A stretch of 64,000 bases of DNA from Petunia secreta (GCA_029990175.1 JARKIP010000033.1:1798001-1862000), one strand, 5' to 3'; shown: positions 48,047 to 60,600, counted from the first letter of the stretch. Numbers and translations are program-made. Notes: generated by a model from the letters alone, not told the origin.

Positions 48047-48323
48047 GGGTAATAAATATGAAGCAGGCAGAGGAATAAAACTTTCGGGTATTGTGTCTAG
48101 TAATAAACATTTCTAGCAAGATCAAACTAGGGATTAAAAAGAAAATGTAAGGGGGAGCCCCGGGACATGGAGAAGAAAATTTGAAAGGCTAGAGTTTGAT
48201 GAGAATCAAATTTTTACATTTCTAAGATTCAAAAGCAATACTTGATGAGTTATCGTCTCATTAATGTGACGGTGTTTATTGTTTGGGTGTGCGAACCAAG
48301 TCCCACATCGAAAGTTGGCAAGA

Positions 48324-49322
48324 AAAATAACCTACTTAAAATGTGTAGGGATCTTTTAATGGTATGAGGCCTTTTGAAAAAACCGTGAGGGCTCAGCCCA
48401 AATCGGACAGTATCACACCATGTTAAGAGATTTTTGGGCTGTTTTAACCCAACAACTGGTATCAGAGCCAATGGTTCAGCGAGACGAGTATGTGGTGCAG
48501 TGATTGCATAGGGGCCGACTTAGCCTTTACCCGTTGTGGGCCGGATTGCTGCTTTCCTTTACCCAAAACTTTGACGGGTTAATGACTTTGCCCGTCTGTC
48601 GGCCGGTTTACAACCTTTACCGTAGCTTCAAAGATGCACGCAGAAGTACTCGATTGTTGACGTGGGTGACACACAGTACAGTGAATCTCCAAATAAGCAG
48701 TAATGTTCCATGTGGATCTTAGTTCGATGCGGAACTTAGTTCGAGGGGGAGATTAAAAATAACCTACTTATAAGGTATAGGGATCTCTTAATGGTGTGAG
48801 ACCTTTTGGGAAAACCGTGAGGGCTCAGTCCAAAGCGGACAGTATCACACCATGTTAAGAGATCTTTGGGCTAAATTAGCCCAGAAACTGATATCAGAGC
48901 CAATGGTTCAGCGAGACAAGTATGCAGCAGAGTGATTGCATGGGGGTCAGCTTAGCCTTTATCTGTTATGGGTCGGCTTGCTGCTTGCCTTTACCCGCAA
49001 CTTTGAGGACCCGGTTAATGTCTTTGCCCGTCTATCGGCCGGTTTACAACCTTTACTGTAGCTTCAAAGACGCATGCAAAAGAAAGCAGTTGTTGATGTG
49101 GGTGATACACAGTACAGTGAATCTCCAAATAAGCAGAAATATTCTATGTGGAACTTAGTTCGATGTGGAACTTAGTTCGAGGGGGAGATTAAAATTAACC
49201 TACTTATAAGGTGTAGGGATCTCTTAATGGTATGAGCCTTTTTGGGAATACTGTGAGGGCTCAATCTAAAGTGGATAGTATCACACCATGTTAAGAGCAC
49301 GTTGGGCTGTTTTAGCCCAATA
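48324..49322 (+). mobile_element. TRIM retrotransposon tandem array (LTR-internal-LTR-internal-LTR)
   Basis: Three copies of a roughly 131-base LTR (48,324-48,454; 48,754-48,885; 49,190-49,322) are separated by two internal regions of about 300 bases. PBS sequences follow LTR1 (TGGTATCAGAGC, 48,457-48,468) and LTR2 (TGATATCAGAGC, 48,889-48,900) but not LTR3. A PPT (CGAGGGGGAGATT) precedes LTR2 and LTR3. There are no genes; the short ORFs inside the two internal regions are homologous shadows. The outer 5' edge may begin earlier, near 48,285. Confidence 0.88.
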
Positions 49323-49867
49323 TTTATTTGGGTACGTAGTTTAAAAAAAAGTTTGAATCTTGTAATCTAAAATAAGCAATAAAATTTCCGTGGTTATAAA
49401 TATCTCATCAAGATTAAAGTTAAATTTTTTGAAATTAAATAATTTTTCTAATATAAAAAAATATCATTCTTCTTTAAACAAACTAAAAATCTCATAAAAG
49501 TATGAGAGATTACTAGTATTCTTTAGGAATTTTTACACAAAAGTACAATTTTTAGAACTTAATTACTAAACATAGCAACATTTTAGCAAAATAACCCTAT
49601 AGAGGAAAACACAAGTTAGGTATAAACATAGCAAAAACATAACAATATTTTCCCATAACATACCAAAGCCCTATATTCTTCCTCCTATTTCCCCCACTAT
49701 CACTTTTGCTCCTCCCATTTCCCTCTATTTCACTTTTCCTCCCACTGTTTCTCCCAATTTCACTTTTACTCCTCCCATCCCCCCAATTTCACTTTTCCTC
49801 CCATCATTTCCCCCAATTTCACTTTTACTCCTCTCATTTCTCCCAATTTCACTTTTTCTCATCACAT
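49323..49867. other. AT-rich spacer, then C/T-rich low-complexity DNA
   Basis: 49,323-49,680 shows no gene. 49,690-49,860 is a C/T-rich run of short repeats (TTTCCCCCAATTTCACTTT, CCTCCCAT) leading into the TGTATCTC minisatellite. Confidence 0.7.
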
Positions 49868-50600
49868 CCTTACTGTATCTCGTTGTATCTCACTGTATCT
49901 CAATGTTTCTCAACTACCAACTATCTCGTATCTCATCGTATCTCAACTACCAACCACCTTGTATCTAATCGTATCTCGCCTACCAACCACATCGTATCTC
50001 ATTGTATCTCAACTACCAACCACATCGTATCTCTTTGTATCTCACCATATCTCAACTACCAACCACCTTGTATCTAACCGTATCTCGTCTACCAACCACA
50101 TCGTATCTCATTGTATCTCACTGTATCTCAACCACCTTGTATCTAACCGTATCGCCTACCAACCACATCGTATCTCACTGTATCTCAACTATCAACCACC
50201 TCGTATCTAACTGTATCTCGCCTACCAATCACATCGTATCTCATTGTATCTCAACTACTAACCACCTCGTATCTAACCGTATCTCGCCTTATCTCATTAT
50301 ATCTCAACTACCAACCACCTCGTATCTAATCGTATCTCGCCTACCAACCACACAGTATCTCATTGTACTTTAACTACCAGCCACCTCGTATCTCGTTGTA
50401 TCTCACTGTATCTCAACTACCAACCACCTCGTATCTAACCGTATATCGCCTATCAACCGCATCGTATCTCATTGTATCTCAACTACCAACGATCTCGTAT
50501 CTAACCGTGTCTCGCCTACCAACCACATCGTATCTCATTGTATCTCAATTACCAACCACATCGTATCTCAACTACCGACCTTCTCGTATCTAACCGTTTG
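49868..50600. repeat. TGTATCTC minisatellite
   Basis: An irregular tandem array of about 60-base higher-order units is built from GTATCTCATTGTATCTCAAC, TACCAACCACATC/CTC and GTATCTAACCGTATCTCGCC. ORFs up to 123 codons in three frames ('LPTTSYLIVS' repeats) stay open only because the unit lacks stops. Confidence 0.92.
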
Positions 50601-51290
50601 TGCATTATTTCTCACTATTTATAAACTATTTCACCTTTTTTGCATTGTTTCACATTATTTTTTATATTTTGTTTTGAAATTTTTCACTAGCAGTTTCATA
50701 CTGTTTCAGCAGTGTATCTCACTGTATCTGCACTATTTTTGCTCTGTATCGAACTGTATCTTACTATACCTAACTATTTCTAAATTGTTTCAGTATTGTT
50801 TCATCCCATTTGTGCGTCGTTTCTAAGCTATTTACACCTTATTTGCGTTGTTTCATATTATTTTTTACATTTTGTTTCGACTTTTTCACTAGTTGTTTTA
50901 GACTGTTTCAGCACTACCGTTTCAGGTTATGTTCAGCACTGTATCTAACTGTTTCTGCACTGTTTCAGGTTGTGTTCAGCATTGTATCTCAACTGTTTCT
51001 GCACCGTTTCAGGTTGTTTCAATACTGTATCTAACTATTTGTGCACCATTTCAGGTTGTTTCAGCACTTTATCTAACTGTTTTTGCACCATTCCAGCACT
51101 GTATCTAACTGTTCAAGTTGTCTCAGACTGTTTCAGCATTGTATCTCATTGTAACTGCACTATTTTTGCTCTGTATCTAACTGTATCTCATTGGATCTGG
51201 GTTGTTTCAAACTATTTCAGCACCGTCTCAAGACTGTTTCAGCACTGTTCAAACTGTTTTAGACCATTTCAACAGCACTGTTTTTGAAAA
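50601..51290. repeat. Degenerate TGTTTCAG/TGTATC repeat tract
   Basis: Short T-rich motifs recur without fixed period: GTTTCAGCACTGTATCTAAC, CTGTTTCTGCAC, TTTCAGGTTG. It seems a decayed continuation of the minisatellite to the left. Confidence 0.75.
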
Positions 51291-51439
51291 ACTAGCGCGT
51301 GGGAAAGGCAAAAGTTCTATGATTTGTATACCTGTCTAGTTATGCAAAAATTATTAAAAGAAAAAAGTTAAAGGGGGGTCTCACGGTCAAGTTTTCCTGC
51401 CTGCATTTACTCCAGCTACTATTTTCAGATCTTCACAAA

Positions 51440-51800
51440 ATATCCGAATCATTTCCTCTTCTGAAACAACAGCTCCGAATCATCTCAGGCAGGATCCGAC
51501 CCGACTGAAACCCTAGCTCAGTTTGATTCGAATTTAGGTAAATCACTTCTTCATTACTTTTAATTTTTACACTGTGATCGAGTACTGTGATTTGTTATGA
51601 TGTTGAAAATGTGATATTATGATCAAATTACAGGGGATTAGGAAGTTGAAGAGTTAAAAATGCAGAGAATACCAGCGACAATTGAAGAACATTTGATGTT
51701 AAAAGTAATCAAAGAAGATTCGGCTTGAAAAATGGGCCGTTGTCTGTTATACTATTCCGGTGGTGTGGTTTATGTCGGCGCCGCTGTACGACGAGGCTGA
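51440..51800 (+). pseudogene. 5' gene fragment resembling plant FAM91A1-like gene
   Basis: A 5' UTR-like stretch (ACCCGACTGAAACCCTAGC) is followed by an intron with good edges (51,538-51,633, GTAAAT..TTACAG). An ATG at 51,660 then starts 'MQRIPATIEEHLMLKVIKED' and 'SA' before a TGA (51,726). I recognise the N-terminus of the plant FAM91A1 homologue, a Golgi/TGN vesicle-tethering protein. The next bases (to about 51,750) look like a decayed continuation of the same exon, then similarity is lost in G-rich DNA. A captured or truncated copy is likely; identification is from memory. Confidence 0.5.
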
Positions 51801-54800
51801 GCGCCGGCATCGTAGTTAGGGGGTTTTTGGGTTGGGTGGGGTGGGAGTTCGGGGGTGGAGTCGTACGAGAGCCAGGTGATATTAGGGGTAGGGGTGGGGT
51901 TGGTTTTGGGGGTGGGTGGTGTATTAGGATTTTATTTATATTAGGAAAAATATTTATATACCTTGTACTTTAAAAAATGTTGCTATTTTTTTGTAATTAA
52001 GGGTACAAAATTATATATTTGTATAAAAACCCCTATTTTTTTAAGGGAAATTTACATGGTTTACCCATCAACCCAACTTTACTACACTTAATTGCGCACT
52101 TTAGTTTTAGTTTCATCCAATGCCCATCTGCTCTAAATATATTACCCACTACCCATCCGCTCAAAAAATATTGCACGTCTACCCATTACTCCCAATTCTC
52201 CAACTCACAAAAGAATCCATCTTCCTTTCTTCTTTCTCCATTCCAAAATAATAATAACATAAATTGTACTAATTGATCCAGCTCCCCAAAGAACAAAGAG
52301 CACTGCTCTTTTGGTATTGTTTATTATTGTGAGGAAAGTTTATAGGAAGTTTCCATTTTATTCTTTTCCGCCCAAAAGCGTTACTGAGAGCAAATTAAAT
52401 CGTGAATCAACTGGGAGAGTAGATGGTAGAAGTTATGTTAGAGTATTCAAGAGTGAACGAAAGTATTATTTATGATGTTGTTCTCAAATTCTTTACGACT
52501 TTGTTTATTTCAAAAAGCTTTTCGCTCTATCTATTTGCTGTGTTTGTATCTTCTGGAAATCTTATCTTTGAATGTAGGATTTTGATTCTCACTTTTCACT
52601 ATAAATATTAGCGGTTGATATGCTTTCAAACTACTGGGTTATGTAAGTCGTAATCTGACTCCACTTTGTTTGGATTTGACAAACCTATGTATTAATTGCT
52701 ATTACTCTATTATATATTTAGTAGTGCAGGACTTCAATTGATAGGAGTTTCCAAAAGCTCGTCCTTCTATTAAAGAATATCTAACAGTTGCTTTAGCTTA
52801 TGTGTGCATGACTAATGTGGTTCAATAGTTACTTGGTGTTTCTAATTCTATAAGTACTGCTGCTACTACTTAGAAATGTATATATACTAGAAGGTCAAAG
52901 CAGGGGCCCAACACCGATATAATCCAAACATTGAAACACCAACTAAGCAATGAATATATACACTGAATTAAAAATATAATAAGCTACATAAGTAAGTTTC
53001 ATGTGATGCTGGTACAAGAAGTATGAAACTTGAGTATAATAAATATTTTTGTCTTGTAAATCCTAGCTACAGAGAAGTTTAATCTGGAAGGTAATTCAGC
53101 TCTTCTCCAATAAAGATAAAGAATAACTGGTCAGTTGTGCTGTCAAACCCTCGAAAAGGAAAAGTGAATATTCCTACCACTTCGAGGCTGACTTAATTGG
53201 CGAAAACAGCTAAGAGTTTCACCACCATTCACCATGACAACAGTCTAAAGCTCCTAGTCGGTCTCTCATTGAAGACATCAATTGGGTATCCCTTACTGAC
53301 GTGAACTCCATCCTCAAAGCCCAACGTGTTTCAAAAATAGCAATATCAGTGACAACATGCTTCATCTTTCACTATGTCGCGAATTCACAAAGACCTACAA
53401 AGACCATAAACAGAAAATACCACATGAATATACACTACAGTGGCAAAAAAGGAGAAAAGTTTTGCTGTATAATCAGTACCCCAATAATAGTCTGCAAGAC
53501 ATGACCTTTTACTTAAGAACATAACCAATCCAACAAAGAACACACACTGTGATATTAAAGAGTAACATGAAGGAGTAACAGCGCAAAGCTCACAACCAAA
53601 AAACTTCTTTGAAAATTTAAATTTCAAAATACTATAGTCTTGCCACCTACCCTGCAGATAAAGATAACCTTCTATTATTCACTTTCGTTTCAAAAAAATT
53701 AACCTAAACAAACCAGAAACTCGAGCTCTCCTTTACATCTACCTTTTGGTACATGGTACAAGTCAAAAATCATATTTCTAATAGGGCATCAAACACAGAA
53801 GTCTTTCACCGAGCTAAGCCCGGAGCACCACTTTATGAAACAATTTTTTCTTTGTTAAAATCCTTAGTGGTTAACCTTCTTCTTGTGAAAGATGAACAAA
53901 ACAACTCCTTATTAACATCTTACTAGTTTGAAACGGGTGAGGGTATAGATGTGTACTGCATATGGCATCAAGCACAATTTTCAACTTCACATAAATATAC
54001 GGCGAGCTTAAACTACTCAAGCAAGCTACAACGTATTGGCTTTCGAAGACATAGTTACAAATCTTTAATATCTCAAAGAGCTCTCACAATTTAATGCACA
54101 TCTCAATTTAATGCACATCTGGCGAAACAAAAAAGATGCTAACATTAGATTTAACTTGTAGACAGCAAGAAATTAAACTGCTATTCCTCCCAGGTATGCG
54201 GCCGCAATTATTTGTGCTTCTAGGATTTGTACCGTCCAGGCGTCCAATACATGTATATGTCAATATTCACACGTTAAGAGATTAGTTCAACTTATAAAAG
54301 TCAATATGTAGCATCCAACAATTGTTACTCACTATATCCACCTAATTCAAAGCAAGTTATTATCTTGAAAATTTTGCCTATATACAGTAAGAGTTACAGT
54401 AGTAGGGAGTTCTGCTATATAATTCAAAGGTATAATGAGGTATGTCATAAATTAGATTATTGAAGCTACATATCTTTGCCTTGAAATTAGCTTATCTTAA
54501 ACTATAACAAATTCAAGATAGTAATTTGCAGAGAACTCAAAGCATAATATAATCAACAACCAACCTGATTAGACCATATGAAAAGATTGTTTGCTGCAAA
54601 AGAGTAGTCTTCAATCCCATGTTTGACCCTAGAAGACATTATTGTACTTATTAAGTGAGAAGGTTGCAATAATTAGATGAAATAGTAAGACTAATTTCTG
54701 TTTTAGCATAGAGGAGAAAGTTATAGTTCATGGTTTAGAGATTCACCTTCTTCTTATAACAATGAAATGCGTTTGTATCCAAGAACTACATGCTCTTGTA

Positions 54801-56364
54801 AGATGAGGAGTTTGTTTTCATTGCATACCTGCCGGGATAATTCAGCTTCAGTAACTTTGCCCCCAGTTATCTAACTTTGTCGTGAAACCACATTGATTTC
54901 AAGTGTGTAATCCTAAATTGGGTGTGCTGAGTTAAGATTTTCATTGGTATTTTTGATGACATAAAATGTTCTTTTTAAAAGGAAATATTTCCACTGCAGT
55001 TTTCTGTATTTCTTATTCCTTTAACCTAAGAATGTTATTTTCATTGCTTACTATTTGTGGATACTAATAACAAAAAATTGGTTCAAATATAGTATCCTTA
55101 GTTAATACTATATTTTTCTAAGATATGTAGAGACGTTCTGTCATATATGCACCCGTACGCACATACACGTATATGTGCACACACGTACGACCAGTGTTTG
55201 GTCGGCTCTACTGCTCTATAATCTTCCTCAAATACATTTCTATTCTCCTATAAGTATGCAAAACATCTCGATAAATCAAGCAATGAAGATGAAAATCAAA
55301 TCTAAATTGATAAAACACAGCCAACAATTAGCTGAGCATATAACAACAGGAAACGGTAAAATTACACAATCGAAAATGTTGACAAATCTCACAAAAACTT
55401 AACATTCCAGATAACAAAGTCGGAGAGAATAAAAAATTATTGTCAGTAGTATACAATGAATTCTACTTATCTAATCAGTGTCCAATGGTGTGTAAAGAGC
55501 TTGATTGATTGCAAAAAAGAGGCTAACTGACTTGCTGGAACTATATTGCTTTCACTAGGTAATATCATCAAACACATTGGTCGTGTCAAAGCTCTTCCTT
55601 TGTTTATTCTGCATCAAACACAGCGGCTCATTTTCCTATGCCCAGGGTACTAAAGTAGAAAATTTCAAACAGGCATTTAACAAATAACATGCATGGCTGA
55701 ATCCAAGAAAAAGGGAAATTAAATATTCAAAATCAGACACACTTAACTAAAGAAAAATAAAGCATAAATGCATATATAAATTTCAGAGGCAGAACGAAGG
55801 TTATCAATCACATAATTTCTTAAACATTGAAGAATCAAGAAAAGAAGCAGGGAAATAAATCAACACATGCATGAACTTCGATGTACCAGATTGAAAGCGG
55901 AGAACAACAAAGCATACATTTTTCACTTGATGTAGCCTAAGAAGAACATGAATAAATAAAAATAAGAAAGAATCATACTACAAACTACCATTTAGAGAAA
56001 ATTCACTCTTTTAGAGAAACAACTCAGCAAATGAGAAAAATGTGACATTTAATTAGAGAAGAAAGAAAATTTAAAAGGACAAAAAAATTTTGGAAAATCA
56101 GCACAAAAGGGACAATTACAGAGAATTGTGAGGAAAAGAGAGTGAATAAAGAGAGTTCAAATGCCAAATGTGAAGAAAGAGAAAAGTAAGACCAAATTGT
56201 GTTTGAATTGTAATTCATCTAGTGTAGTGAAAATACACGTGTCTTACGATAGTAGTTTTGAAGAAGGGAAATGTTCCATCTAACAGTACAACTTTTATTG
56301 CCTTTTGTATCATTAATTGGAGCAGTGTTCGTACACTGAACTCCCATTTATTAATAGGTATATA
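51801..56364. other. Unannotated AT-rich sequence
   Basis: 51,801-51,925 is G/T-rich low complexity. A possible transposon end, AAGGGAAATTTACAT, is at 52,042-52,056. Beyond that I find no domain, no ORF above 82 codons, no RNA gene and no clear repeat. Old intergenic or intronic DNA is possible. Confidence 0.5.
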
Positions 56365-56615
56365 CTCCCTCCGTCCCAAATTAGTTGTCGTTTTAGGAAA
56401 AATAGTGTGTCCCAAATTAGTTGACACTTTAGGATTTCAAGACAAAAATTGTTAGTCTTTTCCAACTATACCCTTAATAATTTAAAAAATTCTCAACAAA
56501 ATTTAACAGTCAAACATTAAATAGGAGTAACATAGTAAACTACACACTCTATTTAATGATTTTCTTAATGGGCGTGAAGAAGCTAAAGGCGACAACTAAT
56601 TTGGGACGGAGGGAG
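56365..56615. mobile_element. Stowaway-type MITE, copy 1 (251 bp)
   Basis: Termini CTCCCTCCGTCCCAAATTAG and its inverted partner ending GGGACGGAGGGAG, flanked by TA on both sides (56,363-56,364 and 56,616-56,617). It matches the copy at 56,684-56,934 almost base for base. Confidence 0.93.
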
Positions 56616-56683
56616 TATATATAGGTAGGTAGAGAAGAGATAGAGAAATACTGCTTCTACCGATATGATATGGGTAGATAATA

Positions 56684-56934
56684 CTCCTTCCGTCCCAAAT
56701 TAGTTGTCGCTTTAGGAATAATGATGTGTCCCAAATTAGTTGACACTTTAGGATTTCAAGACAAAAATTGTTAGTCTTTTCCAACTATACCCTTAATAAT
56801 TAAAAAAATTCTCAACAAAATTTAATAGTCAAACATTAAATAGGGGTAACATAGTAAAACACACACTCTATTTAATGATTTTCTTAATGGGTGTGAAGAA
56901 GCTAAAGACGACAACTAATTTGGGACGGAGGGAG
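56684..56934. mobile_element. Stowaway-type MITE, copy 2 (251 bp)
   Basis: Same family, same orientation and same length as copy 1, 68 bases away. The left terminus has CTCCTTCCG instead of CTCCCTCCG. TA flanks at 56,682-56,683 and 56,935-56,936. Confidence 0.93.
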
Positions 56935-57667
56935 TAGATAATTAGTGGCACCAAAGAACTATTTGACCTGCTTTGATTTCTGCACAACTTAAATAGAAAA
57001 TTGTGCTTGTGCTCTTCCAATGTATTGGAAAAAAATATGTTTCCTGAATTTTGATTTTAGTTGCCTGAGAAAGAAGGATTGGAGATGATTTTGTCTAGCT
57101 TGACTGTAATCAACTTATTAGAAAATTATTTACGGACTTTCTATAATGGTGTTCTAAGCATTGGACTTGTTTCAACGCCCTGAAGTTGTTTATTCTGTCT
57201 TTCAGGTTTTGACCAGAGTGTTGTATCTCCCAGCAAAGTTGTCATCAGATAAATAAGTATGTGCTTTTTATTAGTTCTATTTAACACTTGTTAAACTATT
57301 ACTTAAATTTTTATTTGCTTCATTCTCCTGATTTATTTTTGTTGGTTGTTTCACACTAATTAGGTTACTTGAACAATATTTGAATTACAAAATTGTTAGC
57401 AATACTACAACCAATGACTCCAACTCCATGTGAAGGTATTGACTCTCAAATATTGTATCTATATTATGTTATGTTAAGAAAATAAGTAACCATTTTTTCT
57501 TGCATTGAATGGTGGTGGTTCGGCTTCGTTGGGTTTGTAATTTATCAGTTTTTTAGTTGATAAATAGTATACTGTATACTTTCTTGGTATACCCTTTTGC
57601 GTTTGAACCAATACATATTTCAATTTTTATTATTTTGAACAAAGTATACCTTTTGGTATACTGTATA
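56935..57667. other. Non-coding sequence ending in a GTATAC cluster
   Basis: No gene is recognised. From 57,567 to 57,667 five GTATAC/GTATACC sites occur, and the right-hand Tat LTR begins at 57,668 inside this cluster. Confidence 0.6.
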
Positions 57668-60600
57668 TGTCACGCCCTAAAATTAATTAACGACGCGTTG
57701 GTTTATTATTTAAAGTCTCGTGACTGGTGTTCCAAAAAGGTACAAAATTATTTAGAGATTTTCGGAGTCGCCACTTGACATAGTTTAAGGTGTGCCAAGT
57801 CACCAAAAGGTACCTTGGAACACCTATGACTCGTCTAATGGTCTGCGTTAGAGATTCGGGTAAGGTTCTCAGTTGACTCTCGGGAAGGTATTAGGCACCC
57901 TCGAGTCCTGTGCCAAGCACAGTTGCTTTGTTGTCGCAATTTTAATTTATTAAATATGGTTGTATTATTAATGCTGTTAAATTCAATTTGTACTTTGATT
58001 AAGAAAATTAAAAGTGTATCATTCTTTTCCAACATCACAGAGGACTGGACGAATTTACACTTTAATTTTAAAATAAATAAAATGTATTGCGCATTTCCAA
58101 CCTCATAAAGGACTGGCCTACTTTTTAAAGAATTTAATTGACTTCAAAAAATAATTAATCTAGAATTGGTTTATTTTTATTTTCTCGCGTAATAAGCGGA
58201 CCACAAATCACACTTATCGTTTGTGCCTAATTGTATAAATCTTTTCATTCAGTTTTAATTTCTTTCTCTTTGCCTCATAAGTAGATCGCTGATCATACCT
58301 ATCATTATGCCTAATTATATGGAGGTCTTCTTGCTCCTATTTTGTTTGCCTAATCGAGTTCGAGGCACTTCACATCAAATACGAGAGCACTGCTTACTGT
58401 TGAGTAAAAAAAACTCTACTTTACTATCAATTGAAACAAAATAGCCACCTTTTTATATTGTTTAATGAATGACCTATTCTCATATCAAGTAATTGTGGCT
58501 TTAGCTTAATGGCCAAACAATTTATGTTATGTATCATAGGCTGAAAATTGCAAATAGTTGAGTGCAGGCCCAACAATTACTTTATTAAGTCCAAATCGAC
58601 CGTCCAATTTTAAACCAAAACTTGCGCTACAAAATCCTATTTCTAAGACTGTTTTACGCAAAATGTCCTATTTTGACTTCTCTTTCCATATTTGTTTTGA
58701 TTTTACCGGAGCTATATATTTCCCCTTTTCTAACCTGATTGCTCAAGTAGATGACTTTAATATTTAAACATACTAAATTCCTCCTTTCTTTTCAAACACT
58801 AGGACAATAACAGTGGTCATATGTTTGCAACATAAAAAAAATGTAAGACATGTAAAATATGAAAATATTAAATGGTTCATCATCATTCCTTCTCCAACAT
58901 AGCAGCTTTTAACGCTACTAGGCCCTAGCAAACAGGCTTCTCATATATTTTCTTAGATCTTAAACATGCTTACATATACACAAAATATGACCCAAAAGAA
59001 AAGCTTTGAAAAATTCACCTGCTTAAATTCCAAAGTTCAGCAAAAGAACTAAGTACACCAACAGCAAGAAAAACAACCTCAAGAGATGAGCTAGCAACAT
59101 CCACTAAACCAAAGAGGAGCAAACAACCAGCAGCAGTACTAAACAAATCCTTCAATACACTTTACACCAACCTCTTAACTTTCACTCAAGACCCTTTAAT
59201 TTGTTACAAAGAACCCTCCTTTATATCATTTCTTTTCTCTAAAAGAAAAAGCCAGATCTGAATTTTTTGTTCTATGAGAGTGAAAAAGTCTTTTGTTTTC
59301 AAAGAGTGAAGAGTGTTCTGATGTTGTGTCTCTATGTTCTCTCCCTAACAATAAAAGGGAAAAGGGATTTAAATAGGCAAAGAGGGTGGGATAAAAACCT
59401 GGGTAAAAAGGACAAAGTCATAAATGTAAAGTAAAGCTTGCAAGCATGCTTCACTAGAGACCAAAAGAAATGGCAGAAAGCCTTGCTGTAAGCTGCCAGA
59501 GCACTCCTTTTCCTTTGTCTTTTTATTTGACTTTTACTCTCTATTTTTTTAAAATTTTTCTTTTTCCAGCTTTACCCTATATGACTTGGACTTTGTTGGA
59601 AATTCAAATCCAAACTATTCTACTTGACCCCCTACAACTACTAACTATCCCATGACTATTTTGAACTCTTTTGAGTCCAAAACAAATCACCTTCACTTTC
59701 AAAATTAAACCAACATCTCAACCTTTTAACTAAAGTAAATCAGAACATTCAACTAAACCTAAGTTACCCAAAATACAAGTTCGAACAAGTTTAACTCCCA
59801 GCTTCATTCCAAGAGACAAACTCCAATGAACTTAAACTTGCTTGATCAAACATTAAGCAGAACACACTAGACAACTTATAACCTTGCATGGTTTTCATTC
59901 TCATTTAACAGCCAAACAAATCACACTCAGAGTTGACAATTTTAAGCAAACTCAAGTTCAGAAAATCAGTGCATAAAACTCATAAAGCTCTCCAATTGTT
60001 GTCTTTAACAGTTGCTCACAAAAAACCAACAAAGCGATAGAGTTAACAAGCTTCAAGCTTTTCAAAAATATTTGTTGTATGCTAAACAAAATCTACAACA
60101 GGTTTAAGCACCAAAATATGAACTAAACTACTGAACAAACTTAAACACCAACCAACACAAGCCTAAAGGTTACTCTAACACTAACATAAAAGATTAGTCC
60201 CACTTTATGCTTTGAACCATTTCGTACATACACCAGGATTCATATAATTATCATACCATTCCATTTGTTAAATAACAAGGATAAGCTTCAAACAATATGA
60301 AACAACATTCATTCCAATTCACACATCAAATGGATATTAACATGATGATTTATCAATTTCATATTAACGCTAATACCAAACATGAATTTCCAACTCTTTC
60401 ATCTAAACTTAAACTAGAAATCAAAGGAAAATAAAAACAACTTCTGTCTAACCCGTTGAAAACCAAAAACATCACCAGCATTGCCCTCGATAAGCTTCCC
60501 GTTGTCGCCACTGGTTCATCTTCATGCCATCATTGCTACTTAGAACCAGCTGTACCATTGAGCCATTATCACAGCTCCAAAGCTTCCCCGGACACCAACA

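Noticed and set aside
48504..49158. Two similar ORFs of 72 and 78 codons
   Set aside because: They are the homologous internal regions of the TRIM array, which is non-coding.
49706..51287. ORFs up to 123 codons with 'LPTTSYLIVS' repeats
   Set aside because: They are products of the TGTATCTC array, present in several frames, with no start context or domain.
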